IMG/VR virus record: IMGVR_UViG_3300049919_000150
Span: 1-45,171 of that record
From: a virus
Strand: one strand, 5' to 3'
DNA length: 45,171 nucleotides
In this document: positions 1-7,796 of the stretch, one piece after another
How positions within the stretch are numbered: the first letter of the stretch is position 1
How the letters are laid out: every line of letters starts with the position of its first letter
The notes under the pieces: generated by a model
Told to the model about the DNA's origin: nothing
Seen by the model: the letters and a program-made list of their open reading frames with translations, nothing else
Databases searched by the model: none
Position numbers and translations under genes: made by a program

Positions 1-1
1 T

Positions 2-217
2 CAGACAGGTCGGGTTGTTCACATTGAGTTTTGGGATAAATTAAAAGCAACAGAGTTATTGGGTAAATTTGAAGGTGTGTTTAAAGACACTGTGAAGCAT
101 GAGCATGGAATAGATGGAAATTTAGCTGCGGTATTATTAGCGAACGCGGAGGCTCGTGCGATTGAAGCCAGTCGTCCGGTTGTGCCGCAGGTGTTGATTG
201 GAAGGGAAGTTATATGA
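2..217 (+). CDS. Terminase small subunit, C-terminal part (cut by window edge)
   Basis: An open frame enters from the left edge and ends with TGA at 215-217; 71 residues are visible. The stretch FWDKLKATELLGKFEGVF (about residues 10-27 of the visible part) matches the conserved C-terminal signature of Terminase_2-type small subunits, where a W/H-D-K-L-x-A-L-E-L-L-G-K motif follows the DNA-binding part. The family recognises the phage packaging site and loads the large terminase. The location just before sigma, phosphoesterase and TerL genes supports this. The N-terminal helix-turn-helix would lie outside the window. Its stop overlaps the next ATG (ATGA), so translation is probably coupled. 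Confidence 0.8.
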   Translation, partial: QTGRVVHIEFWDKLKATELLGKFEGVFKDTVKHEHGIDGNLAAVLLANAEARAIEASRPVVPQVLIGREVI

Positions 218-381
218 TTGTTTTACGGTGTAGGTTTGATGATGCGTTTTTCATGAGTGTTGTCGATGTTGTGAAGGCTAAGGGGTTTCGTGCAGCGGAG
301 AAGTCGTTGCTCGATGCTGGGTATAAAGATTCGGTTGTGAAAGCACTGCTCCGGCGTGTGATGAAGCGTAACGCATGGTAA
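214..381 (+). CDS. Small hypothetical protein (55 aa) in packaging operon
   Basis: The frame runs from ATG 214, inside an ATGA overlap with the small terminase, to TAA 379-381, which itself overlaps the ATG of the sigma-like gene at 375. The protein is short, basic and probably helical, with a C-terminal half rich in Lys/Arg and Leu (VKALLRRVMKR). I do not recognise a family. Overlaps at both ends and the same G-rich composition as the flanking genes support real coding. A DNA-binding or terminase accessory role would be a guess from position only. Confidence 0.6.
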   Translation: MIVLRCRFDDAFFMSVVDVVKAKGFRAAEKSLLDAGYKDSVVKALLRRVMKRNAW

Positions 382-824
382 ATGAAATAATGAAGTACCG
401 TGATCAGATGATCAGATCGCTCCGGCGGTATGGTCGGGATCAGTCGTGGTGTGAGGATATGTTTAACGATGCGATCGTGAAAGCGATGGAGTATAAGTTA
501 CCTGTGATGTCCGTTAAGACTTGGTTTCGGCGGGTGATGCACAACGGAGCGATTAATAATTTACGGCGTGATCGGTATGAAGAACTGTTGCCGAATATGT
601 CAGTCGTAGATCCGAGGTTATCGTTTGATTTGGAAGGATTTGAAACGATACTGACACAGCATCTGAAGGGTCAGCAGTTACGAGTCGTGTGGATGGTAAT
701 GATTGAATGTATGACGATGGTCGAAATATCACAGCAGACCGGATGGAATTACGATACAGTGAAAGCGAATTATCGGCATGGGTGGTTGAAGGTCCGTGGA
801 ATATTAAGGGAGTGGTATGTATGA
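375..824 (+). CDS. Sigma-70-family (ECF-like) RNA polymerase sigma factor
   Basis: The 149-residue protein has the two-block layout of a minimal group 4 (ECF) sigma factor. Residues about 20-66 look like region 2, with an acidic CEDMFNDAIVKAM helix, then VKTWFRRVMHNGAINNLRR, the W-x-x-x-x-x-N-x-x-I/N-x-L-R-R core-binding and -10 recognition pattern. Residues about 98-147 look like region 4: a predicted helix-turn-helix around EISQQTGWNYDTVKANYRHG followed by a basic LKVRGILREW helix. ECF proteins direct host RNA polymerase to specific promoters, so this one could switch on late genes. It starts inside the preceding gene and its stop overlaps the phosphoesterase ATG. An alternative is a sigma-like DNA-binding protein that acts in packaging or as a transcription regulator without true sigma activity. 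Confidence 0.7.
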   Translation: MVNEIMKYRDQMIRSLRRYGRDQSWCEDMFNDAIVKAMEYKLPVMSVKTWFRRVMHNGAINNLRRDRYEELLPNMSVVDPRLSFDLEGFETILTQHLKGQQLRVVWMVMIECMTMVEISQQTGWNYDTVKANYRHGWLKVRGILREWYV

Positions 825-1351
825 TTATATATAATGATTTGCATTGGTTTAACAAGGTCGGAATGAATGATGTCAGTGTTGATGATGCTGATTTATTATT
901 GGGCGACATTATTGATATGGCAAATGTGAGTAAAGATCAGAAAGAGCAAGCGCGTGAATTATATTTCAGATTACGAGCGAAGCATCTGAGTAAGTATGTC
1001 GAGGGAAATCATGAACGTGTCGGAGTTATTGTTCGTTGGTATGAAGAAGACGGATATATATTTGCCCACGGTGATTTAGAATCTGATCCTGACCGATGGG
1101 TTAAGTATCGTGATAAACCGTGGGGTGCTGGATGGTTTAAGCGGAATATATTATCACGATTGATCAGTGAGTTTGAAAGTATTATTGATCGTAAACCGAA
1201 GTTGCAGTTTTTAGATAATGCCGCAGCGTTAGCGAAGTTACAGAAGTGTCATACCTACGTTTGCGGTCACTTTCATCCCAAGGAAAGAATCACGATGATG
1301 CACGATGGGATTCGGATTATAATTTTACCGAGGGGTAGAAATGTCATATAG
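821..1351 (+). CDS. Calcineurin-like metallophosphoesterase
   Basis: The 176-residue protein has the metallophosphoesterase motifs in order: NDLHWF (D-x-H, residues about 5-7), LLLGDIID (GD), VEGNHERVG (GNHE), a YIFAHGD block and YVCGHFHPK (GHxH-like). Together these bind a dinuclear metal centre that hydrolyses phosphomonoesters or diesters. Phage relatives such as the lambda phosphatase have similar size. I chose ATG 821, which overlaps the sigma-like stop (ATGA), rather than an upstream ATG at 707 that would lie deep inside that gene. The substrate is unknown. Its place between sigma and large terminase suggests co-expression with packaging, possibly for DNA-end or nucleotide processing. 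Confidence 0.85.
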   Translation: MIIYNDLHWFNKVGMNDVSVDDADLLLGDIIDMANVSKDQKEQARELYFRLRAKHLSKYVEGNHERVGVIVRWYEEDGYIFAHGDLESDPDRWVKYRDKPWGAGWFKRNILSRLISEFESIIDRKPKLQFLDNAAALAKLQKCHTYVCGHFHPKERITMMHDGIRIIILPRGRNVI

Positions 1352-2876
1352 CGATGATGAAATTCGAGCGTTCGGTCAGCTATTAGATAAATACCGATTC
1401 GATTTAACGAAGTTGGTTTATATTATTTTTCCGTTTGGTGAAGTCGGTCACGACATGGAAGCGATGAAGCCGTACTCATGGCAGATGATTGAGTGGAAGC
1501 GCATGAGTGTTCACCTGATGAATCCACTGACACGATATCTGCCGTATAAGTTATGTGTATCGTCTGGTAACGGAGCAGCGAAGACTGCGTTCGGTGCAAT
1601 GACGTATTTGATGTTGATGTACACGCAGCAGGTGCGGGGTCGTATTACAGCGAATACTGAACCGCAGATGAAGTCTGTTGTTTGGCCGGAGTATGATATC
1701 TGGTGTGGACGTGCACGGTATTTCGATTTTTTCTTTGAGAAGTTTGGGACGAGTATTAAGTCGCGTGATGTGAAGCACTCAGAGACATGGCGGTTGGATG
1801 CGGTGACGTGGAGTGAAACGGCTCCGGCTGCGATGTCAGGATTACATAATAAAGGGAAAGCGATCCTGTTGATATTTGAAGAAGCTGCGGGTATTCCGTC
1901 AGTGATCTGGAAGTATGCCAATGGTGCGATGACTGACGTTGATACGATTAAGATATGGCTGGCGTTTGCGAACTCGGATGATCCTGAATCACAGTTTGAA
2001 CAGAACATGAATAATACGGACTGGCGCAGTCTGCGAATTGATACACGTTCACTGGAACACGTCTCGAAGGAATTTGTCGCAGAACTGTTGAAAGAATGTA
2101 ATGGAAATGAAGATGCAGATGATTTTAGGGTGCGTGTGCGTGGGATGCCGCGAAAGTCCAGTGCTGACAGTATTATAAGTTTTGCACGAGTGCGCGATGC
2201 CTTGGACCGGACGATTGATCGCGATTCACTGCGTGAATTACCAGTGATTCTGACATGCGATCCGGCATGGACGGGTGGTGATGAGACGTGTATTTGGGTG
2301 CATCAGGGACCGTGGTCGAAGCTGTTAGAGAAATATAAATTAAATAAAGCGATGGGTGAAACGCACATCCTGACATACTCGCTGATGTGCAGGTACGAAA
2401 AAGATTATAAAGTGGATGCAGTATTTATAGATCAGGCGGAGGGTACAGCGATTTACACGATGGCTCACGCGCAGGGTAAATATAATTGGGAGCTGGTGAG
2501 TTTTTCTTCGAGTCCTAATGATGCGCCGGATTTCGCACAGTCGCAGTATCAGAATATCAGAGCACAGATGTATTACGAGGCCGAGAAACACTTGGCACAT
2601 GGTGCGATTATCGAAGTTGATTTACCTGAATGGCGGGACCACGTTGAGAAACAGTTGTGCTGGACCAAGGGAATCAGAAATCGGACGACACTGAAGAAAC
2701 AGGCCGAGGCCAAGGAAGAATTAAAGAAGCGTGTTGGGCAGTCGCCGGACGTTGCCGATGGATTTGTTCTGCGGTTTGCTAGACCAGTGCTTGATCGTTT
2801 GCCGGAGAATACGACCGAAGCGATGCGTGAAGTGTTTGAAAGTGGCGATAATGAAGAATATAGTCCGTATTCTTAG
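1341..2876 (+). CDS. Terminase large subunit (ATPase/nuclease)
   Basis: The 511-residue protein carries an N-terminal packaging ATPase with a Walker A-like SGNGAAKT at residues 75-82 and a Walker B AILLIFEEA at 174-182. The C-terminal RNase H-like nuclease has acidic residues at D307 (LTCDPAW), D364 (VFIDQ) and the SPDVADGF block around 470-474. The enzyme pumps DNA into the procapsid through the portal and cuts concatemers. Its ATG lies inside the end of the phosphoesterase gene, preceded by a GAGGGG ribosome-binding site. Length fits podovirus and siphovirus large terminases. Base composition is clearly more GC-rich and G-rich than that of the genes that follow. Confidence 0.93.
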   Translation: MSYSDDEIRAFGQLLDKYRFDLTKLVYIIFPFGEVGHDMEAMKPYSWQMIEWKRMSVHLMNPLTRYLPYKLCVSSGNGAAKTAFGAMTYLMLMYTQQVRGRITANTEPQMKSVVWPEYDIWCGRARYFDFFFEKFGTSIKSRDVKHSETWRLDAVTWSETAPAAMSGLHNKGKAILLIFEEAAGIPSVIWKYANGAMTDVDTIKIWLAFANSDDPESQFEQNMNNTDWRSLRIDTRSLEHVSKEFVAELLKECNGNEDADDFRVRVRGMPRKSSADSIISFARVRDALDRTIDRDSLRELPVILTCDPAWTGGDETCIWVHQGPWSKLLEKYKLNKAMGETHILTYSLMCRYEKDYKVDAVFIDQAEGTAIYTMAHAQGKYNWELVSFSSSPNDAPDFAQSQYQNIRAQMYYEAEKHLAHGAIIEVDLPEWRDHVEKQLCWTKGIRNRTTLKKQAEAKEELKKRVGQSPDVADGFVLRFARPVLDRLPENTTEAMREVFESGDNEEYSPYS

Positions 2877-2926
2877 TTGACAACAGAGTTACATGGTGCA
2901 GAAATGTATTATGAGGTGGGAAAACT

Positions 2927-3259
2927 ATGGCATGGTTTGAAGAAACTTTTGGTGGAGACTTGGCTCGTTCAGTCGATCGTGGATTTTTCAGCGAAGGTAT
3001 TGAAGGGTTTTTAGATCCGCTGGGTTTGGTTAAAGCTGGAAATGATTACATGAATCCTGATAATTCTAAAGAAATTGCAGCACAACAGGCGGCACTTCAG
3101 AATCAGTTATTGACAGCAGCGAACCAAGTGAACTTAAAAGACATGCAATCCTCACAGGCGGCTTCACAGGCGTACACACAGAAGGCTCCGACTAATTCTC
3201 CGAATTTTTTAATGAACGCCAATAGCCGATCACAATCGAACGATTTTCTGGGGTTATAA
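2927..3259 (+). CDS. Hypothetical virion-associated protein (110 aa)
   Basis: This frame sits between large terminase and portal, starts after a GAGGTGG ribosome-binding site and ends in a TAATG overlap with the portal start. The N-terminal 45 residues contain Phe/Gly-rich segments, and the remainder is rich in Ala, Gln, Asn and Ser with likely helical or coiled-coil character (EIAAQQAALQNQLLTAANQV). No family is recognised. Podoviruses often encode a small head protein here. The 50-base gap before it has no coding and contains a TTGACA box directly after the TerL stop. Confidence 0.7.
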   Translation: MAWFEETFGGDLARSVDRGFFSEGIEGFLDPLGLVKAGNDYMNPDNSKEIAAQQAALQNQLLTAANQVNLKDMQSSQAASQAYTQKAPTNSPNFLMNANSRSQSNDFLGL

Positions 3260-4977
3260 TGCAAAAATATAGTATTAAAGATTGCGAAAATTTACGGACT
3301 CTTTGTAAAGATGATTTTCGCAGAATTGAAGAAGACTGGTGTGAAGCGGCGATGTGGATGGAACCAGTCGGCGCAAAGATGTTGATTACAAAAGATTACG
3401 ACAAAAGACGTAAGAATCATCACATTGTCGATCTGACTCATGTGATTGCACACCGATCATTCGTGGCCGGCTTCATGGAAGGTAATACCTCGACAACTCG
3501 TGCATGGTTCAAACATGCACATCCAGATCCAGATTTAAATACTTTTAAGCCAGTGCAATCTTGGATTGATAGATTTAATCGCAGGTCCCTTGAAGTGGCA
3601 TCAAGCTCAAATTTATATTACGCACTTTCACAAGCGTATGGTTCTTATGGAACTGTGAACACTGCTTGTTTATACATTAACGAATTACCGCGTGGTCCAC
3701 ATTTTACGAACCTTGAGTCAGGAACATTCTATTTGATGAATGACGGTTTAGGTATTGCGAATGTTTTGATTCGTCACTTCCCATTGACTGTAAAAGCTGT
3801 TGTTGAAACGTATGGTAAAAAAGTAAACGGAAAATATGATTGGTCAAACTTCTGTGAGTACACTCGAAAACTTTACGAAGATGGAATGTACAATCATGAA
3901 CTCTCAATTGTTGAAGTTGTAAAACCGAATGATCTTTTTAATAACGATCTACCTGAAGCTGGAACGAATCGTAAATGGATTTCGTTAACTTATGAGCTTC
4001 AGAATGATTCCGAATCTGGTACAGAAAAAGGATACAATTATACTACGAATAAAGAAGACGATAATCGTTTCTTGAAAATATCTCACAGTTTGCGAAAACC
4101 TTTTATTGCATTTAGAACTCAGACATCTGGGAATTTCGCATACGGATTGACTGGACCAACGACCAGTTCTTTAGGTGCGATTAAATCTTTAAATAAAAAA
4201 GCAATTAGTAAAGATGTGGCAATTGATTTAATGTTGCGTCCACCAATGCAGGGTCCGGCTTCACTTAAGAAGTCGTATCTGAATAATAATCCGAACGGTT
4301 ATACGAGTTTGGATCAGCATGGATTTATGAATGGTGGAGCAAAACCGTTGTTCCAAATGAATCCAGCAATCATGACTTTAGATGCAGACATTATGGATCT
4401 GCGCCGCATGGTTGATAAAATGTTTTATTCTGATTTCATGTTATATTTATCTCAGAATCCAAAGACGCGAACTGCGGCTGAAGTAAATGCTATTTTATCT
4501 GAGCAGCAGTTGGTTATTGGACCGATGCTTCAATCGCTTGATCACACATTAAATAATCCACTAGTTGATTATTTAGGTGACTATGTGATGTTTGAAGATC
4601 CGTATTTGGGACCTCCGCCAGAAGAATTGGCTGGAGAATCTTTAAAGACAGTGTTCATTTCTGTATTCGCGCAAGCGCAAAGATCGGCAGACTTACCTTC
4701 GATTGATCGGTATATGAACATGATCATGGGTGCGGCTCAGATAAATCCGGCGATGTTGGATAAAGCCAACATGGACAGGTACGCTGATCTTTACGAAGAT
4801 CGTTTGTATTTACCTGAAGGTCTGAATAGACCTCAAGATGAAGTGGACGCTCGTCGTGAAAAGAACGCAGCAGACATGAAACGTCAACAGGCTTTGACTG
4901 AGCAGATTCCGGCAATGGCTGGAGCGCAGAAGGACATGGCTCAGGCGAATCAAATCCAAGCTCAGGTGGGTCAGTAA
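3259..4977 (+). CDS. Portal protein (podoviral head-to-tail connector)
   Basis: The 572-residue protein matches the podoviral head-tail connector family (T7 gp8-like) in length and signature. Diagnostic stretches are RRIEEDWCEAAMWMEP near the N-terminus, HVIAHRSFVAGFMEG with the T-x-x-R-x-W-F motif (TSTTRAWFKH), LSQAYGSYGT, and the C-terminal NPKTRTAAEVNAILSEQQ and LVDYLGDYVMF blocks. The dodecameric portal forms the DNA channel at one capsid vertex, docks the terminase and nucleates capsid assembly. Gln/Ala-rich C-terminal residues may form the barrel. Both ends overlap neighbouring genes by one base, suggesting strict translational coupling. Confidence 0.92.
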   Translation: MQKYSIKDCENLRTLCKDDFRRIEEDWCEAAMWMEPVGAKMLITKDYDKRRKNHHIVDLTHVIAHRSFVAGFMEGNTSTTRAWFKHAHPDPDLNTFKPVQSWIDRFNRRSLEVASSSNLYYALSQAYGSYGTVNTACLYINELPRGPHFTNLESGTFYLMNDGLGIANVLIRHFPLTVKAVVETYGKKVNGKYDWSNFCEYTRKLYEDGMYNHELSIVEVVKPNDLFNNDLPEAGTNRKWISLTYELQNDSESGTEKGYNYTTNKEDDNRFLKISHSLRKPFIAFRTQTSGNFAYGLTGPTTSSLGAIKSLNKKAISKDVAIDLMLRPPMQGPASLKKSYLNNNPNGYTSLDQHGFMNGGAKPLFQMNPAIMTLDADIMDLRRMVDKMFYSDFMLYLSQNPKTRTAAEVNAILSEQQLVIGPMLQSLDHTLNNPLVDYLGDYVMFEDPYLGPPPEELAGESLKTVFISVFAQAQRSADLPSIDRYMNMIMGAAQINPAMLDKANMDRYADLYEDRLYLPEGLNRPQDEVDARREKNAADMKRQQALTEQIPAMAGAQKDMAQANQIQAQVGQ

Positions 4978-5315
4978 TGACACACGAACAAATCATGCAG
5001 AAAGAGCGCGAGGAGCGTTTAGAATACGATAACAATCAGCTTGCAATCCAGACGGTCATGGCAAGGCCGGACGGTAAGAAGTTAATTAAATATTTACTTA
5101 AGAGTTTGGACTTTGGTGGTTTTCCACCAACCGGACTTCAAGGGAATGATTTGATTGAGTATGTTGCATTTCTTCGAGCTGGTAATTCAATTTATAAAAT
5201 GATTTTAGAAGCGGCCCCTGAACTTACAGGACAACTTATAACCGACATGGAAAAGGAAAGACAAAATGCTGAAAAGAAATTATATGCTGATGGATCAAAC
5301 AACGGAGAACAATAG
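4977..5315 (+). CDS. Bbp19-like conserved phage protein
   Basis: The 112-residue protein has the pattern of the Bbp19-like family: a segment with PDGKKLIKYLLKS, then FTG-like GLQGNDLIEYVAFLRAGNSIYKMIL, then a short acidic helix. In BPP-1 and related podoviruses this gene lies between the portal and the scaffold, which is exactly the order here. The function is unknown; a role in head assembly or maturation is inferred from position. The ATG overlaps the portal stop, and the last 50 bases overlap the scaffold gene in another frame. Confidence 0.7.
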   Translation: MTHEQIMQKEREERLEYDNNQLAIQTVMARPDGKKLIKYLLKSLDFGGFPPTGLQGNDLIEYVAFLRAGNSIYKMILEAAPELTGQLITDMEKERQNAEKKLYADGSNNGEQ

Positions 5316-6048
5316 TGGCGGAGGCGGTGCTGCTCCGGCGACATCGACGACTATTCCGGCGACTCAAACGGAAGGGATTTCTGATAGTGCATCACTCGAT
5401 CAAATGTACAAAACGCCTGTTGAAGAAAAAGTCGAACCAGAAAAACAACCGACACAAGAAGGAAAGCCGGACGAAGTCTCAGCTTCTGGATATGGAAAAC
5501 CAGTCGAAGAAGCCAAACTTCCAGTCGATGCGAAAGTCACGCCCGAAGTAGTTGTTCCACCTGCTGATGCAGAGCCTAAAGTCGAGTTTAATTCTGAAGG
5601 ATTAAATGATGATGGGAAAAAAGTTGTTGAGGCTTTTGCGAAAACTCACAAGCTGACAAAAGAAGTCACTCAGGCTTTTGCAGATCAATTGAAACTTCAG
5701 GTTAAAAGTATTGCTGATATTCAGACAGCTCAAGCTCAAGCGGCGGCAGATAATAAAAAAGCTGTACAGGCCGGATGGGAAGATGAACTGAAAAATGATA
5801 AAGACTTTGGTGGTGAAAACTTTAAAGCAAACATCAAACGTGTCGACACAGTTCTTGAAAAGTTATTTCCGCATACTAAAAACTTATTGACAACTAATAA
5901 GAGTATGCTGCCTCCTAGTATTATGAAAGATTTTTTAACTGTTCATAAACTCATGCTTAGTGGAGAAAGTAACATTGTTAATGGTCAAAACGGATCTGTT
6001 GATTCTAATGATACAGGTGCATTTTTAAATTCATTTTATAAAGATTAA
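5266..6048 (+). CDS. Capsid scaffolding protein
   Basis: The 260-residue protein is acidic and of low complexity in its first 110 residues (Pro, Glu, Lys, Val rich, with a GGGGAAPATSTTIPATQT run). It then becomes helical with AGWEDELKNDKDFGGENF, a W-x-x-E-L-x-x-D-x-x-F/Y-G-G motif common in T7 gp9-like scaffolds, and ends in a helix-rich C-terminal domain. It should guide capsid assembly and leave before packaging. ATG 5266 follows an AAGGA site at good spacing; ATG 5284 and 5290 are possible alternatives with weaker sites. Position just before the major capsid gene fits. Confidence 0.85.
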   Translation: MLKRNYMLMDQTTENNSGGGGAAPATSTTIPATQTEGISDSASLDQMYKTPVEEKVEPEKQPTQEGKPDEVSASGYGKPVEEAKLPVDAKVTPEVVVPPADAEPKVEFNSEGLNDDGKKVVEAFAKTHKLTKEVTQAFADQLKLQVKSIADIQTAQAQAAADNKKAVQAGWEDELKNDKDFGGENFKANIKRVDTVLEKLFPHTKNLLTTNKSMLPPSIMKDFLTVHKLMLSGESNIVNGQNGSVDSNDTGAFLNSFYKD

Positions 6049-6068
6049 TTCGCCAATTTTATAACTAT

Positions 6069-6074
6069 AGGAGG
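6069..6074 (+). promoter_or_regulatory. Consensus ribosome-binding site of major capsid gene
   Basis: AGGAGG, fully complementary to the 16S rRNA tail, lies five bases before the capsid ATG at 6080. It is one of the strongest sites in the window and sits in a rare non-coding gap (6049-6079). This fits a gene whose product is needed in hundreds of copies. Confidence 0.85.
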
Positions 6075-6079
6075 TTTAA

Positions 6080-7084
6080 ATGGGTGTAAAGGGAATCGGT
6101 TTTGTAACATTGTTAGATGTTGCTAAACGAGGAGACAAAGTCGCGGAAGTCTTGATGCTTGAGAACTCAATGCTGAAAGATATTCCATATACAGAAATGA
6201 ATGAAGGGACAATTCATAAAGAATCAATCCGTTCATATTTGCCGAAACCAGTTTACCGTAAGGCCAACCAAGGTCTTAAGGCGCAAAAAACTGGAACAGA
6301 GGAGCGTACTTTTTCTGCTGCTCACTTTGAATCACGTTCGCAAATTGAGAAATCAGTTGCTGAGCGCGGTGGAAAAGAGAACATCAAAAAGAACCGTTGG
6401 AACCAAGCTATGGGTCACATCCAAGCAATGGCCAATGAACATGCTTCTTTGATGATTTACGGATCGCCAACAGGTGGTGGTGATAAAACTCATGGCTTCA
6501 TGGATGTTTATCACACTGTGAATCCTTCAGTGAATACTTCACGTCAATTAGTTGATGCTGGTGGTGCTGGTGTTGACAATATGTCAATCCTATTAATCAA
6601 CTGGGGTCCTGAAAAGATTTTCGGTATTTATCCAAAAGGTACTCAAGTTGGTTTGAAACGTACTGATTACTCAGAAGGTAAATTAGTTCAGTTACAATTA
6701 CCTGATGCTGATGGAAACTCATCTACATATTACGGCTACGATGAAATTTTTGAATTAGACCACGGTTTAGTTGTAAAAGATTTCCGTCAAGGTGTCCGTA
6801 TTTGTAATATCGACGTGTCTGAGTTAACTGGTGGTACAATTTTAGCAGCAGCTTTAATTGACTTGATGATTACAGCAATTTACAAACTTGATAAAATGGA
6901 AGGCGCAGTGTTCTACATGAACAGAATCGCTCACGCTATTTTACACAAACAAGTTCGTAAAGACGTGATCAACGGTGGTGGCTTGACGTTTATGAATTTC
7001 GAGGGCGAGCAAGTAATGTCATTCAATGGCTTACCAATCCGTATCGCAGATTCACTTTTAACTACTGAAGCACGAGTAGTATAA
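6080..7084 (+). CDS. Major capsid protein (BPP-1 Bbp17 type)
   Basis: The 334-residue protein follows the scaffold and precedes the cement protein, as in BPP-1. It has the expected features of this HK97-fold group: an N-terminal arm with VAEVLMLENSMLKDIPYTEMNEGT, then SYLPKPVYRKANQG, a central ASLMIYGSPTGGGDKTHGF region, LLINWGPEKIFGIYPKGTQVG, and the C-terminal FMNFEGEQVMSFNGLPIRIAD. I recognise this pattern from capsid proteins of BPP-1/Bcep22-like podoviruses. It assembles the icosahedral head on the scaffold. The start is fixed by a consensus ribosome-binding site. Confidence 0.9.
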   Translation: MGVKGIGFVTLLDVAKRGDKVAEVLMLENSMLKDIPYTEMNEGTIHKESIRSYLPKPVYRKANQGLKAQKTGTEERTFSAAHFESRSQIEKSVAERGGKENIKKNRWNQAMGHIQAMANEHASLMIYGSPTGGGDKTHGFMDVYHTVNPSVNTSRQLVDAGGAGVDNMSILLINWGPEKIFGIYPKGTQVGLKRTDYSEGKLVQLQLPDADGNSSTYYGYDEIFELDHGLVVKDFRQGVRICNIDVSELTGGTILAAALIDLMITAIYKLDKMEGAVFYMNRIAHAILHKQVRKDVINGGGLTFMNFEGEQVMSFNGLPIRIADSLLTTEARVV

Positions 7085-7106
7085 TCTAACTGAAAGGAGA
7101 TTAAAT

Positions 7107-7526
7107 ATGTTTCACGATATTCAAAATACAATGCAAGAAAAAACAACTTTAGCTGGCGTAAGCACTGATGTGTATGACACTGGTAAAGTTGGAGGTTCTG
7201 ATTTATCAATTGGTGAATTGATCGCTGGATTAACAGTCCCGACTGAAATCACTGGTGCTGGAACACTTATTGTCGAGATTATCCAATCAACGACAAGTGC
7301 AATGGCATTACCGGATATTTTGGCAACTCGAACAGTGACGTTGGCGTTAACAGATGTTGATAAATTAATATCTTTACCGTTACCACAGGAATCAATTACG
7401 AAGCAATTTTTAGCACTTCGCTTTTCTGGAACAGCAGTTCTAAAAGGTAATGCTTATTTTGTTCCGGAGAAGGAAATCCCTGCTGGTTCAACTAAGCATT
7501 TCGATAAAGTTTACCCATCATTATAA
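7107..7526 (+). CDS. Bbp16-like capsid cement protein
   Basis: The 139-residue protein follows the major capsid gene after an AAAGGAGA ribosome-binding site. It is rich in Thr, Val, Leu and Gly with beta-strand pattern: LIVEIIQSTTSAMALPD, TRTVTLALTDVDKLISLPLP and FLALRFSGTAVLKGNAYFVP. These match the Bbp16 family of BPP-1, a jelly-roll protein that trimerises on the outside of the capsid and stabilises it. Length and gene order agree with that family. Confidence 0.8.
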   Translation: MFHDIQNTMQEKTTLAGVSTDVYDTGKVGGSDLSIGELIAGLTVPTEITGAGTLIVEIIQSTTSAMALPDILATRTVTLALTDVDKLISLPLPQESITKQFLALRFSGTAVLKGNAYFVPEKEIPAGSTKHFDKVYPSL

Positions 7527-7538
7527 TCGGAGAATTGA

Positions 7539-7781
7539 ATGTTAAAGCCTAATTTTTTTAATAAAGGAACTCCTGCAGCCCCAAAAGCTGCAGGACAAAA
7601 GTCGAAGCAACTTGTACATGTTGAGGCGACTAAAACTGGATGGTATGATAATAGGAGAATTGAAGAAGGTGATAAACTTCACGTTCCTGAAGATTGTATT
7701 TCCAAAGTTTGGATGGAAGTAATTGAAAAATTACCGGAACCTGAACTACCTTTAGATTTAGAAGATACTGAAATCGTTTAA
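7539..7781 (+). CDS. Small conserved phage protein (80 aa)
   Basis: The N-terminal 25 residues are a basic, Pro/Ala/Lys-rich linker. The core LVHVEATKTGWYDNRRIEEGDKLHVPED resembles a small beta domain often found next to phage capsid genes (V-x-A-T-x-x-G-x-Y-x-x-R-R-x-x-G-D-x-F-x-V). The tail is acidic. It follows the cement gene with a GGAGA site and may be a minor head component. Function is not established. Codons 12-19 encode a perfect inverted repeat (see the hairpin at 7572). Confidence 0.6.
   Translation: MLKPNFFNKGTPAAPKAAGQKSKQLVHVEATKTGWYDNRRIEEGDKLHVPEDCISKVWMEVIEKLPEPELPLDLEDTEIV
7572..7594 (+). other. Strong intragenic RNA hairpin
   Basis: Arms 7572-7579 (CCTGCAGC) and 7587-7594 (GCTGCAGG) are a perfect 8-bp inverted repeat with a seven-base loop (CCCAAAA). 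It lies inside the coding sequence, about 45 bases after the end of the cement gene. No U-tract follows, so it is not a standard terminator. It may stabilise the upstream capsid mRNA or be a processing site, or it may be chance in a Pro/Ala-rich stretch. Confidence 0.6.
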
Positions 7782-7796
7782 TGATCGGAGAATCAA

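Noticed and set aside
6058-6082. T7-like promoter before the capsid gene (ACTATAGGAGG)
   Set aside because: Only the last bases resemble a T7 promoter, they coincide with the ribosome-binding site, and no single-subunit RNA polymerase gene is in the window.
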